DNA of 64,000 bases from Mesorhizobium sp. AR02 (GCF_024746835.1 NZ_CP080531.1:2232001-2296000); one strand, 5' to 3'; counted from the first letter of the stretch, positions 7,891-17,688 are shown. The notes: generated by a model not told the origin, from the sequence alone. Numbers and translations: made by a program.

Positions 7891-10800
7891 GCGGCTCGAG
7901 CCGCGTTTTCTCGATTCCTTCCGGAGCGCCGTTTCTGCCGACGCTGGCCGAGGCGCTGCTTGCCGGCCGGCTGGTTCCGGGATTTCGGTTCGACGGCGAC
8001 CCGCTCGCTCTGGCCGATGTCACCATCTATGTGCCGACGCGCCGCGCCGCGCGTGCTTTGCGCGGTGTCTTCGTCGACAGCTTGAAAGCACGCGGCGGTG
8101 GCGGTTCGGCGATCCTGCCGGTCATCCGTCCGCTCGGCGAGTTCGATGAGGACGAGGCCGCGTTCGACGCCGAACCATCGGCGGCAATCGATCTCGCGCC
8201 GCCGATCTCGGCAACCGAACGCCTGTTGCTGCTGACGCCGCTGGTGCGGGCGTGGAAACGCCGGCTGCCGGAACATGTGGTGAAGCTTTTCGCGGAGGAA
8301 ATCGTTATCCCCGCTTCCACCGCCGACGCGATCTGGCTGGCGCGCGATCTTGCCGGGCTGATGAATGAGATCGAGACGGAAGGCACCGACTGGGCAAAGC
8401 TCAAGGACCTGGTGACCGGCAGCCTTGCCGGATGGTGGCAGGTGACGCTCGAATTCCTCGGCATCGTCACCGATGCCTGGCCGAAATTCCTGAGCGAGAG
8501 CGACCGCTCCAATCCGGCCGCGCATCGCAGCGCGCTGATCCGCTTCGAGGCGGAGCGGCTGCGGCGCAACCCGCCGGCCGGACCGGTCATCGCCGCGGGA
8601 TCGACCGGTTCGATACCGGCGACGGCTGAACTGCTTGCGGCGATCGCCCGCTTGCCCGGCGGCGCCATCGTGCTGCCCGGGCTCGACCGGACGCTGGACG
8701 AAGCGTCTTTCCAGGCGCTCGTCGCACCCGGCGCGCGGCCGGCCGTGCTTGGCCACCCGCAATATGGCCTGGCCAGGCTGATCGGCAAGATCGGCGTGCT
8801 GCGCTCAGATGTCGAGGAGATCGGCGTGGCCGAACCGCGGCTGGCGCTACGCGCCGCCCTTGTCGGCGAAGCGCTGCGGCCGGCCGAAACAACTGAGCTA
8901 TGGGCCGAGACGCGCAACGGGTTTTCGGCGTCCGACATTGCCGGCGCCTTCGCCGACGTGACGCTGCTCGAGGCAGCCAGCGAACGCGACGAAGCGGTCG
9001 CCATTGCGGTCGCGCTGAAGCAGGCCGTCGAACAGCCCGGCCAAAGGGCGGCTCTCGTTACCGGCGACCGGGCGCTGGCGCGCCGTGTCTCGGTCGAACT
9101 CCAGCGCTTCGGCGTCGTCGCCGACGATTCCGGCGGCACGCCGCTCGCCAACAGCCCAGCGGCCAGTCTGCTCCGACTGGCGCTGGAAGCGGTGTTCCGG
9201 CCGGGCGATCCGGTCGGCCTTTTGTCGCTGCTCAAGCATCCGCTGCTCGGCCTCGGCCTCGAACGCGCCGCTGTGCGCCACGCGGCGGAACTGGTCGAAC
9301 TGGTGGCACTGCGCGGCGGCACCGGCCGCCCCGACATCGTTTCGCTGCCGGAATTGTTCGAAAACCGTCTCACCGGACTGGGCGATGACAGCCGGCCGCC
9401 CTTCTGGTTTTCCCGGCTGACCGTACGTTCAATAGAGGATTCGCGGAACCTTCTTGCACGCCTGGCAGAAGCGCTGGCGCCGCTTTCGGCCTTTCGCAGC
9501 CAGGCGGATGCCGATCTTGCCGCACTGGTCGAAGCCAGCGTCATGGCCCTGGAAAATCTCGGCCGTTCCGCCGATGGCGGCCTGGGCGACCTCTATGCCG
9601 GCGACGCCGGCGAAAAGCTCGCCGACTTGTTGCGCGGGCTGGTCGCGGCATCGGCGCCGCTGTCGTTTGCCGCCGGCGAATGGCCCGATGTGATGGACGC
9701 GCTGGTCGCGCCCGAGACGGTCAAGCCGGCGCAAGGCACCGACAGGAACATCGCCATCTGGGGTGCGCTGGAAGCGCGGTTGCAGGATGTCGACACGCTG
9801 GTCATCGGCGGCCTCAACGAAGGTGTCTGGCCGCGCAAGCCGGAGAGCGACCGCTTCATGTCGCGGCTGATGAAGACCGGCATCGATCTCGAACCGCCCG
9901 AACGGCGCATCGGCCTTGCCGCGCATGATTTCCAGATGGCCATGGGCGCGAGACATGTGGTGCTGGCCCGCTCGGCGCGTTCCGGCGACGCACCGGCCGT
10001 GCCATCGCGCTGGCTGCAGCGCCTCTTGACCTTCATCGGCAATGACCATGCGGCAACCTTGCGCCGGCGCGGCGACGAGCTGCTTGCCTGGGCACGCGCG
10101 CTCGATACCGGTCCAAAGCAGGATTTCGCGCCGCGGCCGCAACCGAAGCCGCCGCTTTCAGTGCGCCCAACGCATTTCTCGGTCACCGAGATCGAGACGT
10201 TGCGTCGTGATCCCTACGCCGTCTATGCGCGAAGAATCCTCGGCCTGATGCCACTCGACCCGGTCATCCGCGATCCCGGTGCCGCCGAGCGCGGCACGCT
10301 TTTCCACGCCATCCTGCATCTGTTCTCCAGCCGCGTGGCCGATCCGCGCGCGCCCGATGCGCTGACCAGCCTCATTGCCGCCGGCCGCGCCTGTTTTGCC
10401 GAGGCCGCCCTTCCGGCCGATGTCGAGGCGGTGTGGTGGCCGCGCTTCGAAAAGCTCGCCGCCAACATCATCGAGTGGGAGCGCACGCGCGCCGATGCGG
10501 TGGTTCGCCGACATGCCGAGGAGCGCGCGGGGAAGACCACCGTCGGACAGTCCGGCGTCACGCTGTCCGGTTATGCCGACCGCGTTGATCTGCTGGCCGG
10601 CGGCATGGCCGATATTTTGGACTACAAGACCGGTTCTTCGCCCTCCAAGGCGCAGGCGCACACGCTGCTGACGCCACAACTGGCGCTGGAAGGCGCACTG
10701 CTGCGGCGTGGCGCGTTCAAGGATTTGGGCGCGCGCGAACCGTCGCAGCTGGCCTTCATCAGGCTGAAGCCGAATGGCGAAGTGTTCGAAGAGTCCATCC

Positions 10801-11021
10801 TTGAACACAACCGCCAGCCAAGGACCGCCGCCGATCTTGCCGAAGAAGCCTGGGCGCGGCTGGAAAAGCTTTTGATCCACTATGGCGACCCGGCGACCGG
10901 CTATCTGTCGCGCGCTCTGCCGTTTCGCGAAGGCGAGACCGACGGCGACTACGACCATCTCGCCCGTGTGCTCGAATGGTCCGCGGGCGGCGATGCCGGT
11001 GACGAGGGAGGGGAGGCATGA
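7887..11021 (+). CDS. addB: Double-strand break repair protein AddB
   Basis: The 1044-residue subunit belongs to the AddAB helicase-nuclease, in the alphaproteobacterial AddB class. The N-terminus (IPSGAPFLPTLAEALL) is family-typical. The C-terminal PD-(D/E)XK nuclease has ADILDYKTG near residue 908. With AddA it processes double-strand ends for RecA, doing the work of RecBCD. I chose the ATG that overlaps the murU stop (ATGA); the frame is open further upstream, but that stretch is a shadow of murU. Four bases overlap addA, so murU, addB and addA are translationally coupled. Confidence 0.93.
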   Translation: MSGSSRVFSIPSGAPFLPTLAEALLAGRLVPGFRFDGDPLALADVTIYVPTRRAARALRGVFVDSLKARGGGGSAILPVIRPLGEFDEDEAAFDAEPSAAIDLAPPISATERLLLLTPLVRAWKRRLPEHVVKLFAEEIVIPASTADAIWLARDLAGLMNEIETEGTDWAKLKDLVTGSLAGWWQVTLEFLGIVTDAWPKFLSESDRSNPAAHRSALIRFEAERLRRNPPAGPVIAAGSTGSIPATAELLAAIARLPGGAIVLPGLDRTLDEASFQALVAPGARPAVLGHPQYGLARLIGKIGVLRSDVEEIGVAEPRLALRAALVGEALRPAETTELWAETRNGFSASDIAGAFADVTLLEAASERDEAVAIAVALKQAVEQPGQRAALVTGDRALARRVSVELQRFGVVADDSGGTPLANSPAASLLRLALEAVFRPGDPVGLLSLLKHPLLGLGLERAAVRHAAELVELVALRGGTGRPDIVSLPELFENRLTGLGDDSRPPFWFSRLTVRSIEDSRNLLARLAEALAPLSAFRSQADADLAALVEASVMALENLGRSADGGLGDLYAGDAGEKLADLLRGLVAASAPLSFAAGEWPDVMDALVAPETVKPAQGTDRNIAIWGALEARLQDVDTLVIGGLNEGVWPRKPESDRFMSRLMKTGIDLEPPERRIGLAAHDFQMAMGARHVVLARSARSGDAPAVPSRWLQRLLTFIGNDHAATLRRRGDELLAWARALDTGPKQDFAPRPQPKPPLSVRPTHFSVTEIETLRRDPYAVYARRILGLMPLDPVIRDPGAAERGTLFHAILHLFSSRVADPRAPDALTSLIAAGRACFAEAALPADVEAVWWPRFEKLAANIIEWERTRADAVVRRHAEERAGKTTVGQSGVTLSGYADRVDLLAGGMADILDYKTGSSPSKAQAHTLLTPQLALEGALLRRGAFKDLGAREPSQLAFIRLKPNGEVFEESILEHNRQPRTAADLAEEAWARLEKLLIHYGDPATGYLSRALPFREGETDGDYDHLARVLEWSAGGDAGDEGGEA

Positions 11022-14000
11022 AGAAGGCCTATCCCATCCCGAGCGATACCGCGACCAGCCAGGCCCGTGCCGCCGATCCCCAGAATTCCGCCTGGGTGTC
11101 GGCCAATGCGGGCTCGGGCAAGACCCATGTGCTGGCCCAGCGCGTCATCCGGCTGCTGCTCAACGGCACCGACCCGTCGAAAATCCTGTGCCTGACCTAT
11201 ACGCGCGCCGCCGCCGCCAACATGTCGAACCGGGTCTTTTCCACGCTGTCGGACTGGACGGTCCTCGGTGACGCCGAGCTGGCCGCGAAGATCGAGGCGC
11301 TGGAAGGACGGCGGCCCGACCGTGACACCATGCGCCGGGCGCGACGTCTGTTCGCCGAGGCGCTGGAAACGCCTGGCGGGCTGAAGATCCAGACCATCCA
11401 CGCCTTCTGCGAATCCGTGCTCCACCAGTTCCCGCTGGAGGCCAACATCCCGGCCCATTTCGAGATGCTCGACGGCCAGATGGAGGCCTCGCTGTTCGCC
11501 GCAGCGCGCCGCGAGATGATTTCCGGCACGGCTGCCGGCAACGCGGATCTTGCCGACGCCTTCGCCACCGTGCTGGAACGTGGCGGCGAGGCCGGTCTCG
11601 ACGCCTTGCTTAGCGAGATCGTGCGCAAGCGCGACGGGCTGCGCCAGTTCCTCGATGCGGTCGGGCTTGACGGATTCCAGCCACTATTCGATGAATTCCA
11701 TTTCCGCCCCGGCCAGACCGCTGAAGGGCTGGCGGCATCGGTGTGGCCGCTGCCCGGCTTCCTGCCGGACTATTTCGTCGGCTTCGCTCAAGCCGCCGAA
11801 GCCACCGACGCCAGATCGGTGTTGAACAACATCCTGCCCTATGCGCGTCAGGCTTTTGCAGAGAGCGATCCCGTTCGCCGGCTGCAACTGCTCGCCAGAG
11901 CCTTCCTGAAGACCGATGGCGATCCCTACGATCCGTCAAAGGCCTTCAAGAAAGCCCTGACCGATCGCCTGCCCGATCTGGCCGAGCGCTATCTCTCGGC
12001 ATCCAGCGCCATCATCGAAACCGTCGACCGGCTGGCGCTGTTCCGCATGCTGGAAGGCACCCGCGCGGCGCTGACCATCGCCGACTGGCTGATCGCCCGC
12101 TACGAAGTGCTGAAGCGCAGCCGCGGCTTTCTCGACTTCAACGATTTGATCACCCGCACCGTCAACCTTCTGGCACGGCCCGATGCCGGCCCCTGGGTGC
12201 AGTACAAGCTCGACCAAGGCATCGACCACATCCTGCTCGATGAGGCGCAGGACACCAGCCCGGATCAATGGGAGGTGGTGAAGCGGCTGGCGGAGGAATT
12301 CTTTGCCGGCTTCGGCGCGCGCGACCGGGTCCACCGCACGGTGTTTGCCGTCGGCGACGAAAAGCAGTCGATCTACTCCTTCCAGGGGGCTGCCCCGGAC
12401 TCGTTCGCCGACAGCCGGCTGCTGTTCGCGGGACGGGTGCGCGATGCCGAAGCGTCCTTCGCCGACCTCAAGCTGACCTGGTCGTTCCGCTCGACCGACG
12501 ACGTGCTGGCCGCCGTCGACCGCGTCTTTGCCGATCCGATCGTACGGCGGGGCATCAGCCATGATCCCGACCCGCTGAGCCACAAGGCGATCCGCACCGA
12601 TGCGCCGGGCTATGTCGAAGTTTGGCCATCGATCGGCGCCGATGTGGTCGATGAGCCCGACGACTGGACGCAGGCGATCGACCATGCTCACGCGCCGGCG
12701 GTGCGCGTTGCCGAGAATGTGGCGGCGACCATTGCCGGCTGGATCGGCAAGGGCGAAATCATCGAAGGCCGAGGCAAGCGGCTGCGGCCAGGCGATGTTC
12801 TGGTGCTGGTGCGCAAGCGCGACAGTTTTGTCCATGCGCTGACGCGAGCCCTCAAGCGCCGCGACATCCCGGTCGCTGGCGCCGACCGGCTGAGCTTGCC
12901 GGGCCATATCGCGGTCAAGGACCTGATCGCGCTCGGCCATCTGCTGATCCAGCCACAGGACGATCTGTCGCTCGCCGCCGTGCTGCGCAGCCCGATCTTC
13001 GACCTGCCTGAGGAGACGCTGTTCACGCTCGCCGCGCAGCGATCGCCCGGCGTGTCGCTGGCCGCTTCGCTGCGCCAGCGCGCCGGCGAAAGCGAAGCCC
13101 TCGCAAAGGTCGTCGCCCAGCTTGATCTCTGGTCTAATGAGGCCGCCTTCAAGCCGGTGTTCGAGTTCTATGCTGGCCTGCTGGCTCGCGATGGCGTGCG
13201 CCGAAAAATGATCGCGCGGCTCGGTCCGGAAGCCGGCGATATTCTCGATGAGTTCCTGAGCTTCTGCCTTGCCGAGGAACGGACCGGCCTGCCCGGACTG
13301 GAAGCTTTCCTGTCGACGCTGGAGAACGCCGGCCCCGAGATCAAGCGTGAGATGGACCAGACGCGTGACGAGGTGCGCGTCATGACCGTGCACGCCGCCA
13401 AGGGGCTGGAGGCGCCGGTGGTGTTCCTGGTCGATGGCGGCTCCGCCCCATTCAGCGACCAGCATCTGCCGCGCCTGATGCCCTTCGGCGGCTCGGGCCG
13501 CAACTTTGACGGCAAGGGCTATCTCTGGCGCTCGGCCAGCGATGTCGCCAACGGCTTTTCGAAAGCGGCGGCCGCGCGTGCACGGGAACTCGCCGACGAC
13601 GAATACCGCCGGCTGCTCTATGTCGGCATGACCCGTGCCGAGGACCGGCTGATCGTCTGCGGCTATCACGGCAAGCGGGCGCCGAACACCGGCACCTGGC
13701 ATTCGATCGTCAGCCGTGCGCTGATCGGTGCGCCCGAGAGCGAACAGCGTCCGCACCCCGCCGGCGGCGACCCGGTGCATCGTTTCCATGTCACCAACCT
13801 GCCCCCGGTCGCGCCAGGCGTCAGTGAACAGGCGCGGCAGGCCGATGCTTTCGAGCCGTTGCCGGTGACCCTGTTCCGGCCCTTGCCGCCTTACGAGGAC
13901 TTGCCGCGTCCGCTGTCGCCATCCGGTGCCTCGGCGCTGATCGAGGAAGGTAAGGAAGCCGTGGTCGACAAGGCCTCGCCGGTGCTGGACGCCGACGCCG

Positions 14001-14530
14001 AGCCTGGCTTCGCCGTGCTGCGCGGGCTCGCCCTGCACAAATTGCTGCAGATGTTGCCTGGCATTGCCGAGGATGAGCGCCCTGGCGCAGCGGAGCGCTA
14101 CCTTGCGCGGGTCGGTGCAGAATGGTCCTCGTCTGAACGGGAAAAGGCTCTGGCATCGGTCATCACCATCCTTGCCGACCCACGCCTCGGCCAACTGTTC
14201 GCGCCATCGTCGCGCGCCGAAGTGGCGATCATGGGTAGCCTGGAGGTCCGAGGAAAAAAGCGTTCCATTTCCGGCAAGATCGACCGGCTGGCGGTGACAG
14301 CGGACACGGTCTCGATCGTCGATTACAAGACCAACCGGCCGGCGCCGGCCTCGCTGGCCGAGGTTCCACCGGCCTATCTGCTGCAACTGGCGCTCTATCG
14401 CGCCCTGCTGCAGCCGCTTTATCCCGGGCGCGAGGTCAAGGCGGCCTTGCTGTTCACCGAAGCGCCACGGCTGATCGAACTGCCGGCCAGCGCTATGGAT
14501 GACGCCCTTGCCCGACTCACAGGAGCGTGA
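11018..14530 (+). CDS. addA: Double-strand break repair helicase AddA
   Basis: This 1170-residue UvrD/Rep-family helicase-nuclease has Walker A NAGSGKTHV (residues 30-38), motif II LLDEAQDTSPD near residue 407, GDEKQSIYSFQGA, VMTVHAAKGLEAPVV, and a C-terminal RecB-type nuclease with SIVDYKTNRP near residue 1100. It forms the AddAB complex with the upstream product. The start overlaps the addB stop by four bases. A very long open frame on the opposite strand (about 11.9-14.9 kb) is a shadow caused by high GC. Confidence 0.96.
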   Translation: MKKAYPIPSDTATSQARAADPQNSAWVSANAGSGKTHVLAQRVIRLLLNGTDPSKILCLTYTRAAAANMSNRVFSTLSDWTVLGDAELAAKIEALEGRRPDRDTMRRARRLFAEALETPGGLKIQTIHAFCESVLHQFPLEANIPAHFEMLDGQMEASLFAAARREMISGTAAGNADLADAFATVLERGGEAGLDALLSEIVRKRDGLRQFLDAVGLDGFQPLFDEFHFRPGQTAEGLAASVWPLPGFLPDYFVGFAQAAEATDARSVLNNILPYARQAFAESDPVRRLQLLARAFLKTDGDPYDPSKAFKKALTDRLPDLAERYLSASSAIIETVDRLALFRMLEGTRAALTIADWLIARYEVLKRSRGFLDFNDLITRTVNLLARPDAGPWVQYKLDQGIDHILLDEAQDTSPDQWEVVKRLAEEFFAGFGARDRVHRTVFAVGDEKQSIYSFQGAAPDSFADSRLLFAGRVRDAEASFADLKLTWSFRSTDDVLAAVDRVFADPIVRRGISHDPDPLSHKAIRTDAPGYVEVWPSIGADVVDEPDDWTQAIDHAHAPAVRVAENVAATIAGWIGKGEIIEGRGKRLRPGDVLVLVRKRDSFVHALTRALKRRDIPVAGADRLSLPGHIAVKDLIALGHLLIQPQDDLSLAAVLRSPIFDLPEETLFTLAAQRSPGVSLAASLRQRAGESEALAKVVAQLDLWSNEAAFKPVFEFYAGLLARDGVRRKMIARLGPEAGDILDEFLSFCLAEERTGLPGLEAFLSTLENAGPEIKREMDQTRDEVRVMTVHAAKGLEAPVVFLVDGGSAPFSDQHLPRLMPFGGSGRNFDGKGYLWRSASDVANGFSKAAAARARELADDEYRRLLYVGMTRAEDRLIVCGYHGKRAPNTGTWHSIVSRALIGAPESEQRPHPAGGDPVHRFHVTNLPPVAPGVSEQARQADAFEPLPVTLFRPLPPYEDLPRPLSPSGASALIEEGKEAVVDKASPVLDADAEPGFAVLRGLALHKLLQMLPGIAEDERPGAAERYLARVGAEWSSSEREKALASVITILADPRLGQLFAPSSRAEVAIMGSLEVRGKKRSISGKIDRLAVTADTVSIVDYKTNRPAPASLAEVPPAYLLQLALYRALLQPLYPGREVKAALLFTEAPRLIELPASAMDDALARLTGA

Positions 14531-14606
14531 CACAAGACCTGCTTGAAGAAGGGCGCGACAACCACCACATTTGGTGCGACAAAGAACTCTCGAAAGGATT
14601 TTCCGC

Positions 14607-14933
14607 ATGGGTGCCACCGTCAAGGTTGACAAGAACAATTTCCAGGCCGACGTGCTCGATGCCAACGTCCCGGTCGTCGTCGACTTCTGGGCGGAATGGT
14701 GCGGCCCGTGCAAGATGATCGCGCCGGCGCTCGAAGACATCGCCACCGAACTTGGCGCCAAGGTCAAGATCGCCAAGCTCAACATCGACGAGAATCCCGA
14801 GCTGGCCGCGCAGTTCGGCGTGCGTTCGATCCCGACTCTGATGATCTTCAAGGGCGGCGAAATGGCCGACATGAAGGTGGGTGCGGCACCGAAGACCGCG
14901 CTGTCGCACTGGATCAATGGCAACCTCGCCTGA
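14607..14933 (+). CDS. trxA: Thioredoxin
   Basis: The 108-residue thioredoxin has the redox motif WAEWCGPCK and the cis-proline segment [12 protein letters not shown]. It reduces cytoplasmic protein disulfides. The chosen ATG has AAAGGA about nine bases upstream; an in-frame start 36 bases earlier would add an unlikely tail. It lies 76 bases after addA in the same direction, an arrangement typical for rhizobia, and is followed by a strong terminator. Confidence 0.96.
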   Translation: MGATVKVDKNNFQADVLDANVPVVVDFWAEWCGPCKMIAPALEDIATELGAKVKIAKLNIDENPELAAQFGVRSIPTLMIFKGGEMADMKVGAAPKTALSHWINGNLA

Positions 14934-14955
14934 TCCCAACTGAATTCCCGATGTC

Positions 14956-14983
14956 AAAGCCCGGCCATCGCGCCGGGCTTTTT
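14956..14983 (+). terminator. Rho-independent terminator after trxA
   Basis: Ten-base arms (AAAGCCCGGC / GCCGGGCTTT) enclose a six-base loop and run into a short T tract, 22 bases after the trxA stop. Confidence 0.9.
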
Positions 14984-15066
14984 GTTGGCGCCATCGCTAG
15001 GCCGTTCTGGCCCTCACGTCTGGCCACTCCATGTCTTCTGTTGGCAGCAGAACCAGGGAGAACGCT

Positions 15067-15348
15067 ATGACCGGATCCGCCAAGGCCACCGTCTTCATCG
15101 ACAATGAGCGCGTCATCGTCACCGAGTACCGCTTCCAGCCGGGCGACAACACCGGCTGGCATCGCCACGGCCACGACTATGTCGTGGTGCCGCTGATGGA
15201 TGGCAAGCTGAAGCTGGTGACCAAGGACGGCGAAACCTTCGCCGAGATGAAAAAAGGCGCGCCCTATTTCCGCAAGGAGGGCGTCGAACATGACGTTATC
15301 AGCGCCAATGACGGCGAGTATGCATTCATCGAGATCGAGTTGAAGTGA
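15067..15348 (+). CDS. Small cupin-domain protein
   Basis: The product is a 93-residue single cupin. WHRHGHDYVVVPL gives the first metal-binding motif (His-X-His), and the EGVEHDV stretch gives the second histidine. Such mini-cupins bind a divalent metal and may be dioxygenases, isomerases or sensors; nothing here narrows the substrate. The ATG follows GGGAG by six bases. It is a single gene between the trxA terminator and the toxin-antitoxin pair. Confidence 0.8.
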   Translation: MTGSAKATVFIDNERVIVTEYRFQPGDNTGWHRHGHDYVVVPLMDGKLKLVTKDGETFAEMKKGAPYFRKEGVEHDVISANDGEYAFIEIELK

Positions 15349-15388
15349 ATCCGCTTATCGCGCACTGGAAATCCATCAGCCGGTCGAG

Positions 15389-15425
15389 CAGGTGATGGCG
15401 TGCCATCACCTGCCATCTTGATGGC
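15389..15425. promoter_or_regulatory. Palindrome pair upstream of the VapBC-type operon, candidate autoregulatory operator
   Basis: An eleven-base perfect inverted repeat (CAGGTGATGGC / GCCATCACCTG, two-base centre) at 15389-15412 is followed immediately by a smaller dyad with GCCAT / ATGGC arms. No T run follows, so it is not an obvious terminator for the cupin gene. It sits 44-80 bases before the antitoxin start, where VapBC complexes usually bind to repress themselves. Operator function is inferred. Confidence 0.55.
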
Positions 15426-15468
15426 AAGGACGGATCGGCCTATATTTCTTCCAGCAAGGGAGTTTTAC

Positions 15469-15717
15469 ATGGCCGAACCACAGCTCTCAGTCCGCAGCGC
15501 AAAAGCACGCGACCTGGCTCATAGGCTTGCTCGTCGTGAAAATCGTTCGATAGCCGACGTGGTCGAACGCGCGCTTGAATCCTACGAGATTCGTGAAGCT
15601 GGACGTGAACCCGCCTCCACCTTCTACGCCAGCCTGACCGCAAGCAGTGGTGTCGACATCGATCTGGAGAAAGTTATTCGCGAAGGGCGCGAGGTTCATC
15701 CAGGAGTTGAGCTTTGA
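15469..15717 (+). CDS. Antitoxin of a VapBC-type pair
   Basis: This 82-residue protein has an N-terminal SVRSAKARDLAHRLARR segment like the transcription-factor-type antitoxins (Rv0623/PSK family), expected to bind DNA. Its C-terminal half should block the toxin. An AAGGGA precedes the ATG by eight bases. The stop overlaps the toxin start by four bases, giving the usual antitoxin-first coupled order. The base composition is somewhat less GC-rich than the flanks, consistent with a mobile module. Confidence 0.8.
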   Translation: MAEPQLSVRSAKARDLAHRLARRENRSIADVVERALESYEIREAGREPASTFYASLTASSGVDIDLEKVIREGREVHPGVEL

Positions 15718-16127
15718 TTTTCGTCGATACCAACGTGATTTCGGAGTCTCTGAAGAAGGCGCCAAACTCGGCAGTGCTGGCGTGGCTTGTCCGTAATGAC
15801 GCTGAACTGGCCCTTCCCACAGTGACGATCGCTGAAATCGCCTTCGGTATTCAAAAGATACGACCTGATGAGCGTGCCGATCGGCTGGAACAGGGACTTT
15901 CCCGATGGCGCCATCGATTTGCCGGCCGGATTTTTGGACTGACGGAAGATGCGGCTTTGGCTTACGGCGAGATCATGGGGGCCGCGACGCGCCAAGGTCG
16001 CGGCATGTCGGCTCCCGATGGCATGATTGCGGCGATAGCGCGCGTGAATGGAGGCCGGCTGGCAACACGCAATCTCAGCGACTTTGGCACCACCAGCCTT
16101 GACCTGATCTCACCGTGGGATTTCTGA
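15714..16127 (+). CDS. vapC: PIN-domain ribonuclease toxin (VapC/FitB type)
   Basis: The 137-residue PIN domain starts at TTG, overlapping the antitoxin TGA. Acidic active-site residues are visible: Asp5 (IFVDTNVIS), Glu41 (TIAEIAFG), Asp102 (APDGMIAAIA) and Asp123 (NLSDF). VapC toxins cleave tRNA or rRNA when the antitoxin is degraded. The motif set looks complete, so the toxin is probably active. The length and FGIQKI region resemble the FitB subgroup. Confidence 0.88.
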   Translation: MIFVDTNVISESLKKAPNSAVLAWLVRNDAELALPTVTIAEIAFGIQKIRPDERADRLEQGLSRWRHRFAGRIFGLTEDAALAYGEIMGAATRQGRGMSAPDGMIAAIARVNGGRLATRNLSDFGTTSLDLISPWDF

Positions 16128-16174
16128 TCGGGCTCTCGGACCACTCGGATTAAAGCCGAACCATCTAAGGCACC

Positions 16175-17500
16175 TCAGGTCGGTGGCGTGCCGTTCTCGG
16201 CCAGCACCGCCCCAGCCAGGTAAAGCGACCCGCCAATCAGGATGCGCGGCGGCGGGCCGTCCCAGGTGTCGCGCAGCAGCATCAGCGCACTGGCGACGGA
16301 ACTCACCGGCTCGGCCGTCAGCCCGGCTTCCGTGGCGCGGATCGCCAGTTCGTCGTTGGGCACGCCGGCATCGCTCAGGCTCACCGGCACGGTGTAGACA
16401 TGCCGGACGAGGCCCTTGAAGGCGCGGAAATAGCCGCTCTGGTCCTTGGTGTTGATCATGCCCGAAATGAGGAACAGCGGGCGCGGGTTCTTTTCCTCCT
16501 GCTCGGCCAGCGCTTCGGCAACGACCACGCCGGCGCCCGGATTGTGGCCGCCGTCGAGCCAGATGTCGGCGCCCTTCGGTGCCAACTCCGCCAGCCGGCC
16601 CTGCGCCAGTTTCTGCATGCGGCCGGGCCAGGCGACATGGGTCATCGCCTTCTCGGCGGCGCGGTGGCTGATCTCGAAGCCGGCCGCCTTGACCGCGGCG
16701 ATCGCGGCGGCCGCATTGGCGAACTGGTGGCGCCCGGGCAGCCGCGGCGGCGGCAGGTCCATCAGGCCGTCCTCGTCCTGGTAGACCATGCGGCCGTTTT
16801 CCTCGAAGGCGAGGAAATCCTGGCCGTAGACGAAGGTCGGGCACTCCAGCCGCTCGGCGGTTTCGATCAGCACCTGCAGCGCCGTCTCGCTCTCCTGCGC
16901 GCCGATCACCACCGGGCAGCCGCGCTTCATGATGCCGGCCTTTTCGGCGGCGATCAGTTCGACACGGTCGCCGAGATAGGCCTCGTGGTCCATCGACACC
17001 GGCATGATCACCGACACGGCGGGTCTCGCGACAACATTGGTGGCGTCGAAGCGGCCGCCAAGACCGACCTCGATGATGGCGACGTCGGCCGGATGTTCCG
17101 AAAACAGGATGAAGGTGACGGCGGTGAGGATCTCGAAGACGGTGATCTTCTGGCCGTCATTGGCCTTGGCGACGCGGGCGATGGCCTCGGCGAAGACATC
17201 GTCGTCGACCAGCCTGCCGCCACCCTCGGCGGCAAGCCGGTAGCGCTCGTGCCAGCTGACCAGGTGCGGCGAGGTGTGGACGTGGACAAGACTGCCTGAA
17301 GCCTCAAGCAATGCCCTGGAGAAGGCGGCGCAGGAGCCCTTGCCGTTGGTGCCGGCGATGTGGATTACCGGCGGCAGCAAGTCCTGCGGGTTGCCAAGCC
17401 GCTCCAAGAGCCGCGTGATGCGGTCGAGCGAAAGGTCGAAGCCTTTCGGGTGAAGCGCCATCAGGGCTTCGATTTCGCGGTCGGCGGCAAGCGTTGTCAT
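16175..17500 (-). CDS. folC: Bifunctional folylpolyglutamate/dihydrofolate synthase
   Basis: This 441-residue Mur-ligase-family enzyme has the ATP loop IHIAGTNGKGS near residue 50 and the FEILTAVTFILF and GLGGRFDATN segments typical of FolC. It adds glutamate to dihydropteroate and folates. The start chosen lies seven bases after GGGA; an alternative ATG is 18 bases upstream. It is the last gene of the minus-strand trp-accD-folC series, the classical proteobacterial accD-folC linkage. A repeat element sits between it and accD. Confidence 0.95.
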   Translation of the reverse strand: MTTLAADREIEALMALHPKGFDLSLDRITRLLERLGNPQDLLPPVIHIAGTNGKGSCAAFSRALLEASGSLVHVHTSPHLVSWHERYRLAAEGGGRLVDDDVFAEAIARVAKANDGQKITVFEILTAVTFILFSEHPADVAIIEVGLGGRFDATNVVARPAVSVIMPVSMDHEAYLGDRVELIAAEKAGIMKRGCPVVIGAQESETALQVLIETAERLECPTFVYGQDFLAFEENGRMVYQDEDGLMDLPPPRLPGRHQFANAAAAIAAVKAAGFEISHRAAEKAMTHVAWPGRMQKLAQGRLAELAPKGADIWLDGGHNPGAGVVVAEALAEQEEKNPRPLFLISGMINTKDQSGYFRAFKGLVRHVYTVPVSLSDAGVPNDELAIRATEAGLTAEPVSSVASALMLLRDTWDGPPPRILIGGSLYLAGAVLAENGTPPT

Positions 17501-17630
17501 GGCAGAATCCCGGCGCATGGCCCGAGGACCAGAATCAATCCCGGAATGGCCATGGCAATCAAAAGGCTACAGCGCGCCATGGACATGACGCAATCGCTGT
17601 TCGCGGCGGCCAAAGCCGCCTTGTTTTTGT

Positions 17631-17677
17631 GCATGTCGTCTTCCCAAAACCGAGGTCACTTTTGGGCGACATACACA
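17631..17677. repeat. Dispersed palindromic repeat, family B copy 1 (accD-folC gap)
   Basis: The 47-base element starts GCATGTCGTC, has CCCAAAACCG in the middle and ends TTTTGGGCGACAT. The CCCAAAA and TTTTGGG arms pair, and the outer ATGTCG and CGACAT also pair. A near-identical copy lies at 26207-26253, including similar bases (TTGTTTTT) just upstream. Confidence 0.8.
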
Positions 17678-17688
17678 GTGTCGCGTCC

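Noticed and set aside
11936..14923. Minus-strand frame of 995 codons opposite addA and trxA
   Set aside because: It lies over AddA, which has complete helicase and nuclease motifs; no ribosome site or recognisable domain on the reverse strand.
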